The notes under the pieces are model-generated. The model was not told where the DNA came from. It saw only the letters and a program-made list of their open reading frames with translations, and did not search any database. This document shows, piece by piece, positions 1 to 10,219 of a DNA stretch of 64,000 nucleotides. Location of the stretch: assembly GCF_000004195.4 (NCBI RefSeq), contig NC_030678.2, positions 32,960,201 to 33,024,200 on the forward strand. The letters are read 5' to 3'. The stretch comes from Xenopus tropicalis. Taxonomy: Eukaryota; Chordata; Amphibia; Anura; Pipidae. Every line of letters begins with the position of its first letter. Position 1 is the first letter of the stretch. Position numbers and translations under genes: made by a program.

Positions 1-1220
1 GCTAATGAACATATAAAAAATAGGCATTGATCAAGTTTTGTTTTGTGATTGAGGGATCCTACCATGAAGAAAATAACCTGTCATGACCCTTGTTCCTATT
101 TGCCAAGGAAATCTGAGGAAGCTAACTTCATATAAAGAGGTAGGGGTATATAGGTGAGCGGTGTACCCCTCCCCCCCTTTCGAAAAGCTTGTCATGCCAT
201 TTAGCAAATAAGTAAGTGTGCAAGAAGGGCTCTAAGCCAAGCAAGAGAACCAACTGGATTACAAAAAGCCTCACTGACACAAGTTGTGACTGACTGCATG
301 AGGATGTTACATTTTACCTTTAAGGAAACCCCACCTTATTTATTTATTTTTTTGTGCAGTAGTGTGGTATTTTTATTCAGGGGTTTGGTTAACGTTGGAG
401 GTGCTAGGGAGCAATTTTCCAATTTTGTTTTGTGGGCTTCTATTGTAATAAACTCTGACCCCCTAAACATAGCAGTTAGGGTCAGGTAACACTAGACATT
501 CATTGATTATATCCAGCGCTACCTGTTTGTACAACAACAAAAGTTATATTGTTACTCTCTTCCCTGATAAATGTTCTGGGGGATTCAGCAATGAGATAAG
601 AAATCTAATCCAGCAAACCTATTGGCTCATATAAAGGGAACTGTCCCATGTGAAGAGTCCATTTTGTACTTTCTGGGAAAGGCTAAGTATTGCAAAACGC
701 TGCATGTCTCCAGAGAACCCAATAGAAAATAATGTTCTTTCTCAGCTTCATAAATAGTTGATGCGGAAGAATAAGGGTTTTTCCCTATATACCATTATCG
801 TGCTAGGTACTTTTGGTATTTGGCATGCCTTAGATGTTATTTGGAATCTCGCTTGTTCTCATTCTTGTGATGTTTTAATATGACTCCTGCTGTGTTCTAA
901 TTATACCATTGACAAACTGTTTTTTTCACAGTGTGGAACCGTGATACATAATCTATGTACCTAAGAAAGAATGCCGCTATGCTCACCAATACTATACATT
1001 CAGTGATACATACAGTACATGATGAACAAGTTGCACAACTGAAACAACACATGGCTATGTAGTGTTTGAGTGAAGTTTTAATAATGAATCAATTGTTTAT
1101 TTAGTGCTAATTAAAGTGTACTTATCATATTAGGAAAATGACTGTAAATAGGCTTTAGTGATTTATGGTCATAGTAATTTTTTGGGTCAGAGAAAAGTCA
1201 TTTCTGAAGTTATGACCTGC
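1..1220. other. Intergenic, nothing recognised
   Basis: AT-rich sequence with only short open frames, no splice-flanked coding pattern and no terminal repeats that I recognise. I see no RNA gene. Old degraded repeats cannot be excluded. Confidence 0.5.
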
Positions 1221-1221
1221 A

Positions 1222-1345
1222 TATTGGCAATCTGTGGATTCTAGCAAATGCCAGAGGGGCTGCTGTAAGATGCCATAGACAGTCACTATTTATTGGGCCA
1301 GTGGGAGGCTGTTTAGGCCTCTGTGTACTTGAAATGCCAGTTTTG
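1222..1345 (-). repeat. Dispersed repeat, 'CAGAGGCCCAAACAGCCC' family, copy 1
   Basis: The minus strand reads as aagtacacagaggcct followed by aacagcctcccactggccc, then a 'ccagaatccacagattgcca' end. The same order of blocks recurs on the plus strand near 16490-16652, 21657-21803 and 29570-29690. The end 'cagattgccagtctgggcctg' of the 29.6-kb copy suggests terminal inverted repeats with CAGACTGGG-like ends, so a hAT-type non-autonomous element is possible. The longest open frames here (about 125-137 codons) are chance frames inside the repeat. Confidence 0.6.
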
Positions 1346-2008
1346 AAACCCTGTGTGGACTTGCTGGGTATTCTATGCTGGCATACCCCATTTAGCACTG
1401 CAGTAGCACAGTACAAAAAAGGCTTTTCTTTAGTGGAATTTGGAAGAGGTTCTGTTGGTGTCATTTCCCGCAACATCTCAATAGCACCATTTTTACAGGA
1501 CCCTCCAATGCCACTGGCTGGTGTGGCTTTAGAAGTGCACATCTCACAGATGAACATGCTGCAGCACAATATACTAGAAATGAGCCTCAAATTTATCATG
1601 CACTTCCAGTTAATGTACTGCATAACTGTTAGTGGCTGGGTAGATTTTTTATTTTTCTATAAAAATAAAAAAGATTGATTATATAGGTATCCAAGGGCCG
1701 CCCCCTAAAGCTGCTGTCCTAGGCACAGGGCCTTAGGTGCCTATATAAAAAATGCATCAGATTGTAGTAGAAAAAGTTGAAATCTCATATGTAGTACAAT
1801 GAAATAATGGGTAGGCGCTCAGAAAACAACCCATGGAGATATCAGTGTAATGAGAATGACTTACACATAACAGCATTAGGCATTCCATGCTCCTAGCAAT
1901 TAGTCATAGACTGAATACAATATATTGAGTAGAAAACCATTAAAAACTCATTAAACAATCAAAATACAAAAATTAAAAGTCCACTGCATGTATATTTTTA
2001 CTGTATAT
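1346..2008. other. Intergenic, nothing recognised
   Basis: No gene or clear repeat seen. A short GC-richer patch near 1690-1745 (ggccgccccctaaagctgct) may be a remnant of a transposon but lacks defined ends. Confidence 0.45.
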
Positions 2009-2160
2009 CAGTGGTTCTCAACCTGTGGGTCGGGACCCCTTTGGGGGTCAAACAACCCTTTCACAGGGGTCGCCGAAGACCATCGGAAAACACATATTTC
2101 TGATGGTCTTTTTCTGATGGTATTAAAGGGTTGCGGCATTAAGAAGGTTGAGATCCACTG
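2009..2160 (+). mobile_element. SPIN-like hAT non-autonomous transposon
   Basis: A 152-bp element begins CAGTGGTTCTCAACCTGTGG and ends AAGGTTGAGATCCACTG, near-perfect inverted ends. It is flanked on both sides by the perfect 8-bp duplication ctgtatat (2001-2008 and 2161-2168), the target-site size of hAT transposons. The ends and the interior (ggtcgccgaagaccatcgg and the acacatatttctgatggtct that follows) match my memory of the SPIN family, which was described as horizontally transferred among tetrapods including Xenopus. It encodes no transposase, so it would have moved in trans. Family naming is from memory; the structure is directly visible. Confidence 0.88.
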
Positions 2161-2296
2161 CTGTATATATAATAACTCCAAATTGCTACACTTTTGTTAC
2201 ACTATTAAGAAGACCTGTGAGTGCCTTGCATATATGCAATACTATATATTTGTGTTATTGCCCACATATGGGATCACCTGACTGAAGTTGGAAATT

Positions 2297-2388
2297 ATGG
2301 GAGCTACAACATGGAGCTGGTCACTGCTCCTGTTAAGACTATAGCAAAAAAGGGAAAGTTATGCTCAGCTCCATGTTGTAGCTCCCAT
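2297..2388. repeat. 23-bp perfect inverted repeat (hairpin) with 46-nt loop
   Basis: Arms at 2297-2319 and 2366-2388 are exact reverse complements, beginning atgggagctacaacatgg. The core gggagctacaac resembles 'gggagttgtagttc' words seen elsewhere in the window (55155, 56290), so this may be a small foldback transposon rather than an RNA gene. No TTTT terminator or upstream promoter element argues for a transcript. Confidence 0.75.
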
Positions 2389-2522
2389 CATTCCCTGCTA
2401 CAGGCAGATAATGACATTGATGGGCAATAAAAGGGCAACCATTTGGGAGTTTTAACCTTTAAATCAAGCAATTTGTTGGTAAATCTTAGTCCCTGTGTAT
2501 AATAAAGGAGTAAAATCAGATT

Positions 2523-2690
2523 AAAGTAAGTGTGGGACTGGCCAGACCATGGGTGAATATATTGAAATTTATGGATAAATAATTCTTGTGTTCTTTAAAG
2601 GGTAGGCCATTTTTTAGTAGTGTAACACACAACATGTATAAATGTTCTTAATATATTGTTAATATGTAAATGCATGGAATGAATGTAATA
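2523..2690 (+). repeat. Composite repeat D, copy 1 (empty site for a TTAA insertion)
   Basis: Contains 'gtgggactggccagacc', 'ttcttgtgttctTTAAagggta' and 'ccattttttagtagt'. The same arrangement occurs at 12990-13560, where another element sits inside the TTAA, and in reverse at 17920-18045. In this copy the TTAA at 2595-2598 is uninterrupted. Confidence 0.65.
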
Positions 2691-2698
2691 AGCATTTT

Positions 2699-2775
2699 AG
2701 ATTGTAAGCTCCACTGGGGCAGGGACTAATGTGAATTAAATACAACCTTTGTAAAAAATGTTCTGCAATATGTAT
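2699..2775 (+). repeat. Fragment of 'attgtaagctc..ggggcaggga' repeat tail
   Basis: The words agattgtaagctccactggg and gcagggac match the first part of the longer copy at 9126-9325. It is probably the truncated 3' tail of a retroposon. Confidence 0.5.
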
Positions 2776-2847
2776 AATATATACATGAATAGATGTATAG
2801 GGCAATATCAGGACTCTAGAAGTGCAATCATTAACACTTTAATAGTA

Positions 2848-3173
2848 CAGGTATGGGACCCATTATCCAGAATGCTTGGGACCTGGGGTTTTCCGGATAA
2901 GGGGTCTTTCCCTAATTCAGATCTCCTACCTTAAGTCTGCTAAAAAAAATTATTTAAACAGTAATTAAACCCAATAGGATTGTTTTAGCTCCAATAAGGA
3001 TTCATTATATCTTAGTTGAGGCCAAGTACTAGGTGTGTTATTATTACAGAGAAAAAGGAAACCATTTTTAAAAATCTGTATTATTTGATTAAAATGGAGT
3101 CTATGGGAGATGACCTTTCTGTAATTTGGAACTTTCTAGATAATGGGTTTCCGAATAAGGGGTTCTATACCTG
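2848..3173 (+). mobile_element. CAGGTATGGGA-family MITE, copy 1
   Basis: A 326-bp element starts CAGGTATGGGACCCATTATC and ends with the complement (ggttctatacctg), flanked by TA on each side. Its interior has the family landmarks: 'cccaataggattgtttt', 'attattacagagaaaaagga' and 'atggagtctatgggagatg'. At least eight copies lie in this window. The TA flanks in every intact copy suggest a TA target duplication, as in Tc1/mariner-type elements; that class assignment is inference. Confidence 0.85.
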
Positions 3174-3537
3174 TAGGTAACATCCAAATTTTTGGGGGGC
3201 TAGCGGTGTTGATATTTTGCATATAGATATTATTTCTATGCCAGATACAAAGAGAAATTGCAAATTCCCTCCAGAACATATAGAAAGATGTTTAGTTACA
3301 TTGCCTTTGTTGGCTCAGATGTCATAGATGCCTTTGTTGTGTTCCTTTAAAGTATAAAGGTTTGTCCCCAACAGGTGAAATATGTGAAACCAGTTTGTAT
3401 GTAAAAGCTCTGTTCAGCATAGAGTACTACCCACCAGAAAAGTACTGGCCCCTGGCAGCCAGTCTAGTAAGAAAAGTTCCCTTTACATTGCAGACTCCAA
3501 TGGTATTGTACTGATATACAAGGTTTTTTTCATAGTA
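3174..3537. other. Spacer between two MITE copies, nothing recognised
   Basis: About 360 bp of AT-rich sequence between two CAGGTATGGGA elements in opposite orientation. No gene or further element is visible. Confidence 0.45.
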
Positions 3538-3864
3538 CAGGTTAGGATCCCTTACCTGGAAACCCGTTATCCAGAAAGTTCAGAATTACGGAACAGCCAT
3601 CTCCCATAGACTCCATTATAAGTAAATTATTCTAATTTTTAAAAATGATTTCCTTTTTCTCTGTAATAATAAAACAGTACCTGTACTTGATCCCAACTAA
3701 GATATAATTAATCCTTATTGGGGGCAGAACACTCCTATTGGGTTTATTTAATGTTTAAATAATTTTAGTAGGCATAAGTGGCATATGGGGATCCAAACTA
3801 CGGAAAGATCCCTTATCTGGAAAACCCCAGGTCCCGAGCATTCTGGATACAGGTCCCATACCTG
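3538..3864 (-). mobile_element. CAGGTATGGGA-family MITE, copy 2 (reverse)
   Basis: TA-flanked element with ends 'caggttaggatcc' and 'ggtcccatacctg'. The interior reads as the reverse complement of copy 1: 'cccgttatccagaaag', 'tccattataagtaaa', then 'ccccaggtcccgagcattct'. It is 327 bp long and carries no open frame of its own. Confidence 0.83.
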
Positions 3865-3960
3865 TAAAACCAAAGCAAAATATAAAACAACAGAGCAAAT
3901 TACATCCTGATGCAACATGACATTCAAATCAAATTAACCTGTTAGTACCCATGATGAAGC

Positions 3961-4380
3961 TTATAGTTACATAGTTACATAGTTACATAGGGTTGAAAAA
4001 AGACCAGTGTCCATCAAGTTCAACCCATCCAAGTAAACCCAGCACACCCAACCCACACCTACCAATCTATACACTCACATACATAAACTATAAATACAAC
4101 CACTAGTACTAACTGTAGATATTAGTATCACAATAGCCTTGGATATTCTGATTGATCAAGAACTCATCCAGGCCCCTCTTAAAGGCATTAACAGAATCTG
4201 CCATTACCACATCACTAGGAAGGGCATTCCACAACCTCTCTGCCCTCACCGTGAAAAACCACCTACGCTGCTTCAAATGGAAGCTCCTTTCCTCTAATCT
4301 AAAGGGGTGACCTCTGGTGCGTTGATTGTTTTTATGGGAAAAAAGAACATCCCCCAACTGCCTATAATCCTATATAGGTA
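3961..4380 (-). pseudogene. LINE 3' end: C-terminal tail of a reverse-transcriptase ORF
   Basis: The minus-strand frame at 4357-4109 (82 codons) contains RAERLWNALPSDVVMADSVN, then AFKRGLDEFL. This WN-LP-(6 to 8 residues)-V-F-(K/R)-L pattern is the conserved C-terminal tail of L2/CR1/Rex-type non-LTR retrotransposon ORF2 proteins. Downstream on the same strand the element ends in short direct repeats (ttacatag repeated, plus strand 3964-3990), as these LINEs often do. It is a strongly 5'-truncated copy with no RT core, so it is inactive. The clade is not resolved. Confidence 0.75.
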
Positions 4381-4535
4381 AGAGATCTATTATCTGCAAA
4401 CCTATTTTTAAAAAAGCTTACTACTCACCCTTCAACATCCCCCTTCACCCCAGTATTTATCTCCCCCCTCTTTCACTTTTTTATGTCCTTCTTCTCTTAC
4501 CCTTCCAACATGGTAGAGAAAGGCAACTGAAGGCC

Positions 4536-5111
4536 TTAAAGGAAAACTGTCATGAGAAAACATGTTTTTTTTTTCAAAACACATCAGTTAATAGAGCTTC
4601 CCCAGCAGAATCCTGCATTGAAATCCATTTTTTTAAAGTGCAAAAAAAATGTTATATTTAATTTTGAAATTGCACATGGGCCTAGCCATATTCTTCATTT
4701 CCCAGGGTGCCACAGTCATGTGACCTGTGCTCTGATAAACTTCAGTCACACTGAGCTGCAAGTTGGAGTGCTGTCACCCCCCTCCCAGCAGTCAATATCA
4801 GCAGTAGATATCAGAATAGCACTCAATAGTAAGAAATCCATGTCCAGCTTGGGACTCCTCCAGTTACATGGGAGTAGGGGAAACAATAGGTTACCTGAAA
4901 GCAGTTCTAATGTGTAGTGCTGGCTCCTTCTGAAAGCTCAGACTCAGGCACAATGCTCTGAGATGGCGCCTACACACCAATATTACAACTAAAAAAATAA
5001 ATTTGTTGGTTTAAGAGTTAAAATTTTAAATGATAGAGTGAATTATTTGCTATGTAAAATTGTAATTTAGATATAAAAAGTGCACAATAAAAACATGACA
5101 GAGTCCTTTAA
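4536..5111 (+). mobile_element. TTAA-flanked T2-type MITE, TTAAAGGAAAACTGTCATG ends
   Basis: The element starts TTAAAGGAAAACTGTCATGA and ends CATGACAGAGTCCTTTAA, giving about 18-bp inverted ends and a TTAA on each side. The TTAAAGG start matches the T2 family of Xenopus MITEs (Kolobok-type, TTAA target). A 5'-end fragment of the same family lies at 24206-24300. The open frame at 4552-4917 is not conserved in that fragment and is treated as chance. Confidence 0.8.
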
Positions 5112-5260
5112 AGGACATGTCAACCCCAAAAATAACTCTGAGCAACTTTCCAATGTGAATTTATTGAACATTTTTAGTGCTTTAAAAGTTATTTGTAAAT
5201 GTAATTGCTATTGAAAACAGCATTTACTGAATTCCTGGTTGTTATTTTTTAAACAAATTT
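5108..5260 (+). mobile_element. TTAA-type MITE, left part (TTAAAGGACATGTCAACCCC)
   Basis: Begins TTAAAGGACATGTCAACCCC, using the same TTAA (5108-5111) that closes the preceding element. The interior 'gagcaactttccaatgtgaa' is a word seen in other elements of this style (for example near 17590). I could not find the matching right end, so the copy appears truncated and the right boundary given is only where the similarity fades. Confidence 0.6.
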
Positions 5261-5561
5261 GCAAAGGTCAGTTCCCTCCAGAAAGACAGGTCTGTCAATC
5301 TGCTGCCTTGTGTTACATTATTTCAAATGCCAAAGCCATCAGGGCAGAGAATATGAGGGATATGCCTAAAGGGCAATCTGCTGGATAACACATTGTATGT
5401 TCAGAAACTGTGACTTGTATAGTTTCAGACCAACCTATGACACCATAAAGTGCAAAATCTGGTTGACAGCTGGGCTGGTGTTTGGGTTTGCTCAATCAAA
5501 ACTAGAGGTCAATGATTTAAAAAATACACACTCATTACTTTGAAAGATTTTTGATAAAAAG

Positions 5562-5866
5562 TAGGGATGCACTGAATCCTGGATTCAGTTCGGGATTCGG
5601 GCCGAATCCAGCCTTTTTTTGATGGATTCGGTTCCGGCCGAATCCATGGTCCCGGCTGAACCGAATACTAATTAGCATAAATCATATGGTAATTAGCATT
5701 CGGAAAGGGTTAAAATTTAGGGGGGGAAGTATTTTGCCTTACGGTGCGTGCGCAGCAACTTTTAACCCTTCACGATCCTAATTAGCATATGCTAATTAGG
5801 ATTCTGATTCGGTTTGGGATTTGGCAGAATCCATCAGGGTGGGTTCGGGGGTTCGGTGCATCCCTA
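5562..5866 (+). mobile_element. hAT MITE with TAGGGATGCAC ends, copy 1
   Basis: A 305-bp element runs from TAGGGATGCACTGAATCC to GGTTCGGTGCATCCCTA. It is flanked by a perfect 8-bp duplication, ataaaaag (5554-5561 and 5867-5874). The interior is largely self-complementary (repeated ggattcgg/ccgaatcc words), so it could fold into a long hairpin. A second, shorter copy with its own 8-bp duplication lies at 20996-21187. The ends and duplication size are hAT-like; there is no coding capacity. Confidence 0.88.
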
Positions 5867-5874
5867 ATAAAAAG

Positions 5875-6485
5875 CAACCCATTGGGGAGGTAGGAAGATA
5901 ACAATTTAATGTTAGTTGAAAGAACTAAGCAACTAAAGTGACACATGTTGGAAGACCTCTGGGTCAATTCACCTGATTTGACTTAGAATCGGTAATAATA
6001 GAAGACTTGCACTTTCTGACCTGTAATGCTACACCAGTTTAGCTGACAATGGCGTGGTATATTGCCTACAGAAGTGAATAAACCTGCACTTATGCACCTG
6101 TCATAAAGTGACACCTTTGCCAAAATGATGTAATGAGGGTGAGGACAAATACACAGAAATGTATTGGTGTTTGCATTTCTGAAATAGCCAAAGCTCTGTT
6201 AACAATAACACGCCCAGAATGCAAAGCTCCTGAAGGTTGCACATATACTCGGAATTATACTCAGACTTAATAAAGTGTTGGCCTTTATCAGGCTCAGAAC
6301 ACTCAGTGTAAGAAACTGACTCAGCATCATTGCTGTGTTGGGGGCAATATAAGTAAATGGCACTTTGGGGCTGAGGTTCGGTAGAACAGAATTAAACACA
6401 TTTGTGTAGGCAGGAACCAAAAGAACACAGGTAAAATATACACATTCACAGTCTTTTAAATTTGTACCCGCTATTATTACAACAG
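5875..6485. other. Intergenic, nothing recognised
   Basis: Mixed-composition sequence without a recognisable gene, RNA or bounded repeat. Confidence 0.45.
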
Positions 6486-6834
6486 TATAAATAAATCTAA
6501 AGCAACTGGACTTGAAGATGTTTCACTACTCATCCGAGCAGCTTCTTCAGTTCAACTGACTGGTATGGGAAGTCCACTAATCCAATCACAATGGCCCATT
6601 GTCATTCAGAGAGGTGACATCTGAAACTCGGAGAGGTGTGGATGTTGTGGAGTTACTTTAAAAGGATTACCAAAGTATCATGCAACTCATCGAAACAGGT
6701 GTTACTTGTTAGAGTTGCATGAATGGATGTGTGAAGAGTTCTGAAACTGCTGAGGACTTCCCATCCCAGTCAGTTGAACTGAACGTCTTCAATGATTACT
6801 TAACAAGTCCAGTTGCTTTAGATATATTTATACT
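6486..6834. mobile_element. Inverted-repeat-bounded element ('caactggacttgaag' ends)
   Basis: The left end contains tctaaagcaactggacttga and the right end caagtccagttgctttagat, inverted ends of about 25-30 bp enclosing roughly 300 bp. Second inverted words (ttcagttcaactgactgg against ccagtcagttgaactgaa) sit inside. This is the architecture of a foldback or MITE-like element. I do not know the family, and no clear target duplication could be set. Confidence 0.6.
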
Positions 6835-7167
6835 AAATACACCATATATATGACCTGGATGAATGAAAATCTTCATAGTCATATAAATACAACACATTTT
6901 CATGATTTGCACTCTCTAGTTAAACAGCACCCCCTAGTTATACACTTATGGAAGCTGTGAGTGACTTTCTGTGTTTTGCCAATACATTTTTTCCTACAAA
7001 CCTGGCATTGGGTGGTACGTGGTTCTTGCCCAGCTTTAGGAAGTTTTAATAAATTCAGTCCACTGTACTTTAAGGGCTGTGAAAAAGAGGGCACTGTCCT
7101 GCATATATGGTGGCCATAGAGTAAGTAGGTTGAGGCTGGTCTATGCCCTGACCCAGATGGCAACTGT

Positions 7168-7480
7168 CCCTTAGACTGATTCGGTGGCTTATCGGGCTGT
7201 GTTGGGGTACTAAAGACGGGCCTGCCCGACTGAAATCTGGCCTGAAATTGGGCAGATATCGATCGGGCAGGTTAAAAAATTTAGTCGGATCGGGGGGCCG
7301 CATCGGCTCGTTGATGGGGTCCCCGAACCGACTGCGCCTATTATCGTCATTCCAATTCGACGACCGAATTAGCCTGAATTCGCCCGATATTGCCCACCCG
7401 TAGGTGGGGATATGGGTGAAGATCCGCTCATTTGGCGACCTCGCCAAGCGAGTGGATCTTAACGTGTATGGCCACTTTAA
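7168..7480 (+). mobile_element. TTAA-type MITE with GTGTATGGCCACTTTAA end, copy 1
   Basis: The right end 'cgtgtatggccactttaa' closes at a TTAA (7477-7480). The left part holds 'gattcggtggcttatcgggc', 'gggcctgcccgactg' and 'attgggcagatatcgatcgg'. The same words recur at 58735-58850 and 59645-59880, and the same end at 42020-42037, so a dispersed family is clear. The left boundary is not defined here. The open frames crossing it (for example 148 codons on the minus strand) come from this GC-richer repeat. Confidence 0.65.
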
Positions 7481-7829
7481 GGTATGAGACTTGCGGGGTT
7501 GCGAGTTGTGTACCAAGAAGGGTGGTCATTTTTTGCAAAATTGTTGTGGTGTAATAATAGGTCATGACCAGAGGATGTGCAGAAGATCCCCGTTCTCGGC
7601 TTTACATCTAGGAGATAGTGGGGAACAATCCAGATATATTTAAGGATATTTAAATGAATAGATTTGTACCTGTGGTTAGCTGAGAGGGTTGTCAGTGCTT
7701 CTTGCCAAAACATTTAACTCACTAAGGTCTCCCATTTACCCCTCAATTAAAGGGTAGTTGATTCATATAATTGGGTATGAAGCTTTGCATAGAGTTTGGA
7801 TATTTATTTCTTCTTGCACTGGACTCTAA

Positions 7830-8288
7830 GGGGCTGATTTACTTACCCACGAACGGGTTGAATGGAGTCCGATTGCGTTTTTTTCGTAATGATCGGTACT
7901 TTGCGATTTTTTCGTATGTTTTGCGATTTTTTCGGATTCTTTACGAATTTTTCGGATCCAATACGATTTTTGCGTAAAAACGCGAGTTTTCCTATCCATT
8001 ACGAAAGTTGCGTAAAAAGTTGCGCATTTTGCGTAGCGTTAAAACTTACGCGAAAAATGCGCAACTTTTCGCGTAAGTTTTAACGCTACGCAAAATGCGC
8101 AACTTTTTACGCAACTTTCGTAATGGATACGAAAAACTCGCGTTTTTACGCAAAAATCGTATTGGTAACGAAAAATTCGTACAGAATCCGAAAAAATCGC
8201 AAAACATACGAAAAAGTCGCAAAATGTTCGTTTTCAAGTCGGAACTTTTCCAATTCGGGTCGGATTCGTGGGTTAGTAAATCAGCCCC
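7830..8288. mobile_element. 459-bp palindromic MITE, GGGGCTGATTTAC ends, TAA flanks
   Basis: The ends are ggggctgatttactta and gtaaatcagcccc, each flanked by TAA (7827-7829 and 8289-8291). The whole element is close to one large inverted repeat centred near 8065, with words such as 'gcgattttttcg', 'cgcgagttttcc' and 'gcgtaaaaagttgcgcattt' matched by their complements on the other side. Its CpG-rich codon-like pattern gives open frames on both strands, but these mirror each other and are not genes. A 3-bp TAA duplication suggests a Harbinger-type element (inference). A related copy is at 11215-11662. Confidence 0.8.
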
Positions 8289-8299
8289 TAAGTTTAGTA

Positions 8300-9120
8300 G
8301 TGCTGTTTTGAATTTATAGTATGTGAGCCCAACACTGCATTATTATCCCATACCTCACCTAGCGTATGGATGCCCCTCTTACACCAATTTTGTGCTAAGA
8401 GAAGTTCAGGAAACGCATAATTTTTCCACAGGGTGGTGAATTATTTATAGTTTTTAATTATATTTATGTAAAAAAAGGAAGACTGAAAAATGGTATCCAA
8501 GCCGGTGTTGCAGGAAAACCTAGTTACAGGTAGATCTTATGTCTCTCAGTAAAATGCAGACATACTCAAACTTGTGATGCATTTCTTCGAAACCTATTTA
8601 TTTGCCATTAATATATTTTTGTATTGTTTCATTTGTTATTTAAAAAGGATGGGTCCAAGTACAATGCTGCCTTTTTAATGAAAAATGGACATTGACATAC
8701 TCATTACTTCTGATTGCTCAAATGCTCTCTGGGGTATTGCTGCCCACCTGTTTGCTTTGCGCATATAACAGGCAGAAAGATGTATGTGTAAAGCAGCTGA
8801 GGGACACACTGTTGCCTTTTGCCTACCTCACCCCCACTGAGGCAGCAACAATCTGTGCTCTCCCATGGGCCAATAAGGACAGAGGAACAAACGCGGACAC
8901 TTTCTGTTGGTTGTTGTGCAGGAGCCAGTGGAGCCCTTGTATCCAGGCCAACAGGAAGCTCACAGGACACTCTTGTCAACAACTCAGCAGCATGCATCCA
9001 GCTTTATATACATAATGGGCCATTGTAACGCATCTGCAGGGTTGTGTTTCTTCCAGTTCTTGAGGAGAATGGTGATTGGTTCATAAAAATACCACAAAGC
9101 TGCTTTTTCTCAGGGATTTC
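8300..9120. other. Intergenic; no supported gene
   Basis: The stretch includes an open frame of 107 codons at 8692-9015, in a patch with GC content nearer to coding DNA. I recognise no protein family, splice context or conserved motif in it. It is recorded as unassigned sequence. Confidence 0.4.
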
Positions 9121-9125
9121 TGAAG

Positions 9126-9325
9126 AATTGTAAGCTCTACGGGGCAGGGACCTCCATCCTCTTGTGTTTTTGACTTATTGCAACTGTATCTTTTATTTAT
9201 TTGTCTTTATTGTAATACTTTGTATTTATCTATTATCTTAATAACCCCCTGTTGGTATTAATGTATTCTACTGTACAGCGCTGCGTACATAAGTAGTGCT
9301 TTATAAATAAAGATATACATACATA
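9126..9325 (+). repeat. Retroposon 3' tail ending in ataaata-like repeats
   Basis: Holds 'attgtaagctctacggggca', 'gcagggacc', 'gtacagcgctgcgtacataa' and 'gtgctttataaataaa', then short at-rich repeats. This block order is a familiar 3' end of LINE/SINE-type repeats in amphibian and fish genomes; here it lacks any coding part. Related fragments lie at 2699-2775 and 32655-32720. Confidence 0.55.
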
Positions 9326-9768
9326 TCAAGTGTCAAGTGCAGTTTAGATCATTATTACCTCATGTTGTAATTATTTATTAAACCTGAATCTTTAGGTGGG
9401 TTGTAACTAGGGTTGCCAGTTCCACCCTTCCTATATTTTTATCTTTCTACCTATTCATGCACATCAAGCATTGTTTTACTGGCCAGGCTAGCAAAATACT
9501 AGAGACACCATCACACATATATACATGACCATCTCTGTGTAAGTCTACCACTCTGTATATATGAACAGTGGTACACATTAAATATATATTTCAAAATCCC
9601 TGAATAACCTGCAATAGGGTAGCTGGCATGTTGTGGCTTGCTCCCTAGCTTGTGTGTATGCATTATGGAAAGGTTAGGGGACAGGTAGGGGGTGGAAGAA
9701 GGGGGCACCTACATGCCTCTCCACCTCTGGAAATCAGCCATTGTTTGCACTTTGCACACTGTCGTCCC

Positions 9769-10219
9769 TTAAAGGAAATCTATACCAAACAATGTAGGTC
9801 TCTATAAAAATGTATCACATAAAATATCTTATATGCTTCATATACATGCACCATTATCATGAAAATATACTTTTTTAGTTGTATGTACCACTGGGCAATT
9901 CTAAGAATTAAGGGCCACAACCTGAGATCATATGATTCACTGTGCACACAAACAAATCAGGGACACACATACATGTTAGGTCACATCAGTCAATTAACGG
10001 GCAAAGTTTAGTCTTTTACACTCACACTTCTTCCTGTTACAGTTAGAGCTGCATTATTTCCTGAGGGAGCACACAGACCATAACAAAATGGTGGCTGAAG
10101 TGAAAAGATGTAAAAGGGCAATATTTACTGATATATAATTTCAGGTTTAGTAAGATTCTTTAATAGGTCACTTAATCTGTTGATTAAGTATTCTTTCTGG
10201 GGGTATAGTTTTACTTTAA
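9769..10219 (+). mobile_element. TTAA-flanked T2-type MITE (TTAAAGGAAATCTATACC), copy 1
   Basis: Starts TTAAAGGAAATCTATACC and ends GGTATAGTTTTACTTTAA, with TTAA at 9769-9772 and 10216-10219. The interior includes 'gatcatatgattcactgtgc', 'cacttcttcctgttac' and 'gggcaatatttactgatata'. An opposite-orientation copy with the same interior order lies at 18375-18795. It is 451 bp with no coding frame. Confidence 0.82.

Noticed and set aside
7771..8319. Mirrored frames with FCDFFGF and similar words on both strands
   Set aside because: They are produced by a 459-bp palindromic MITE.
8692..9028. 107-codon frame with GC content near coding DNA
   Set aside because: No recognised domain or splice context, and overlapping frames on both strands are also open. 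Kept only as unassigned sequence.
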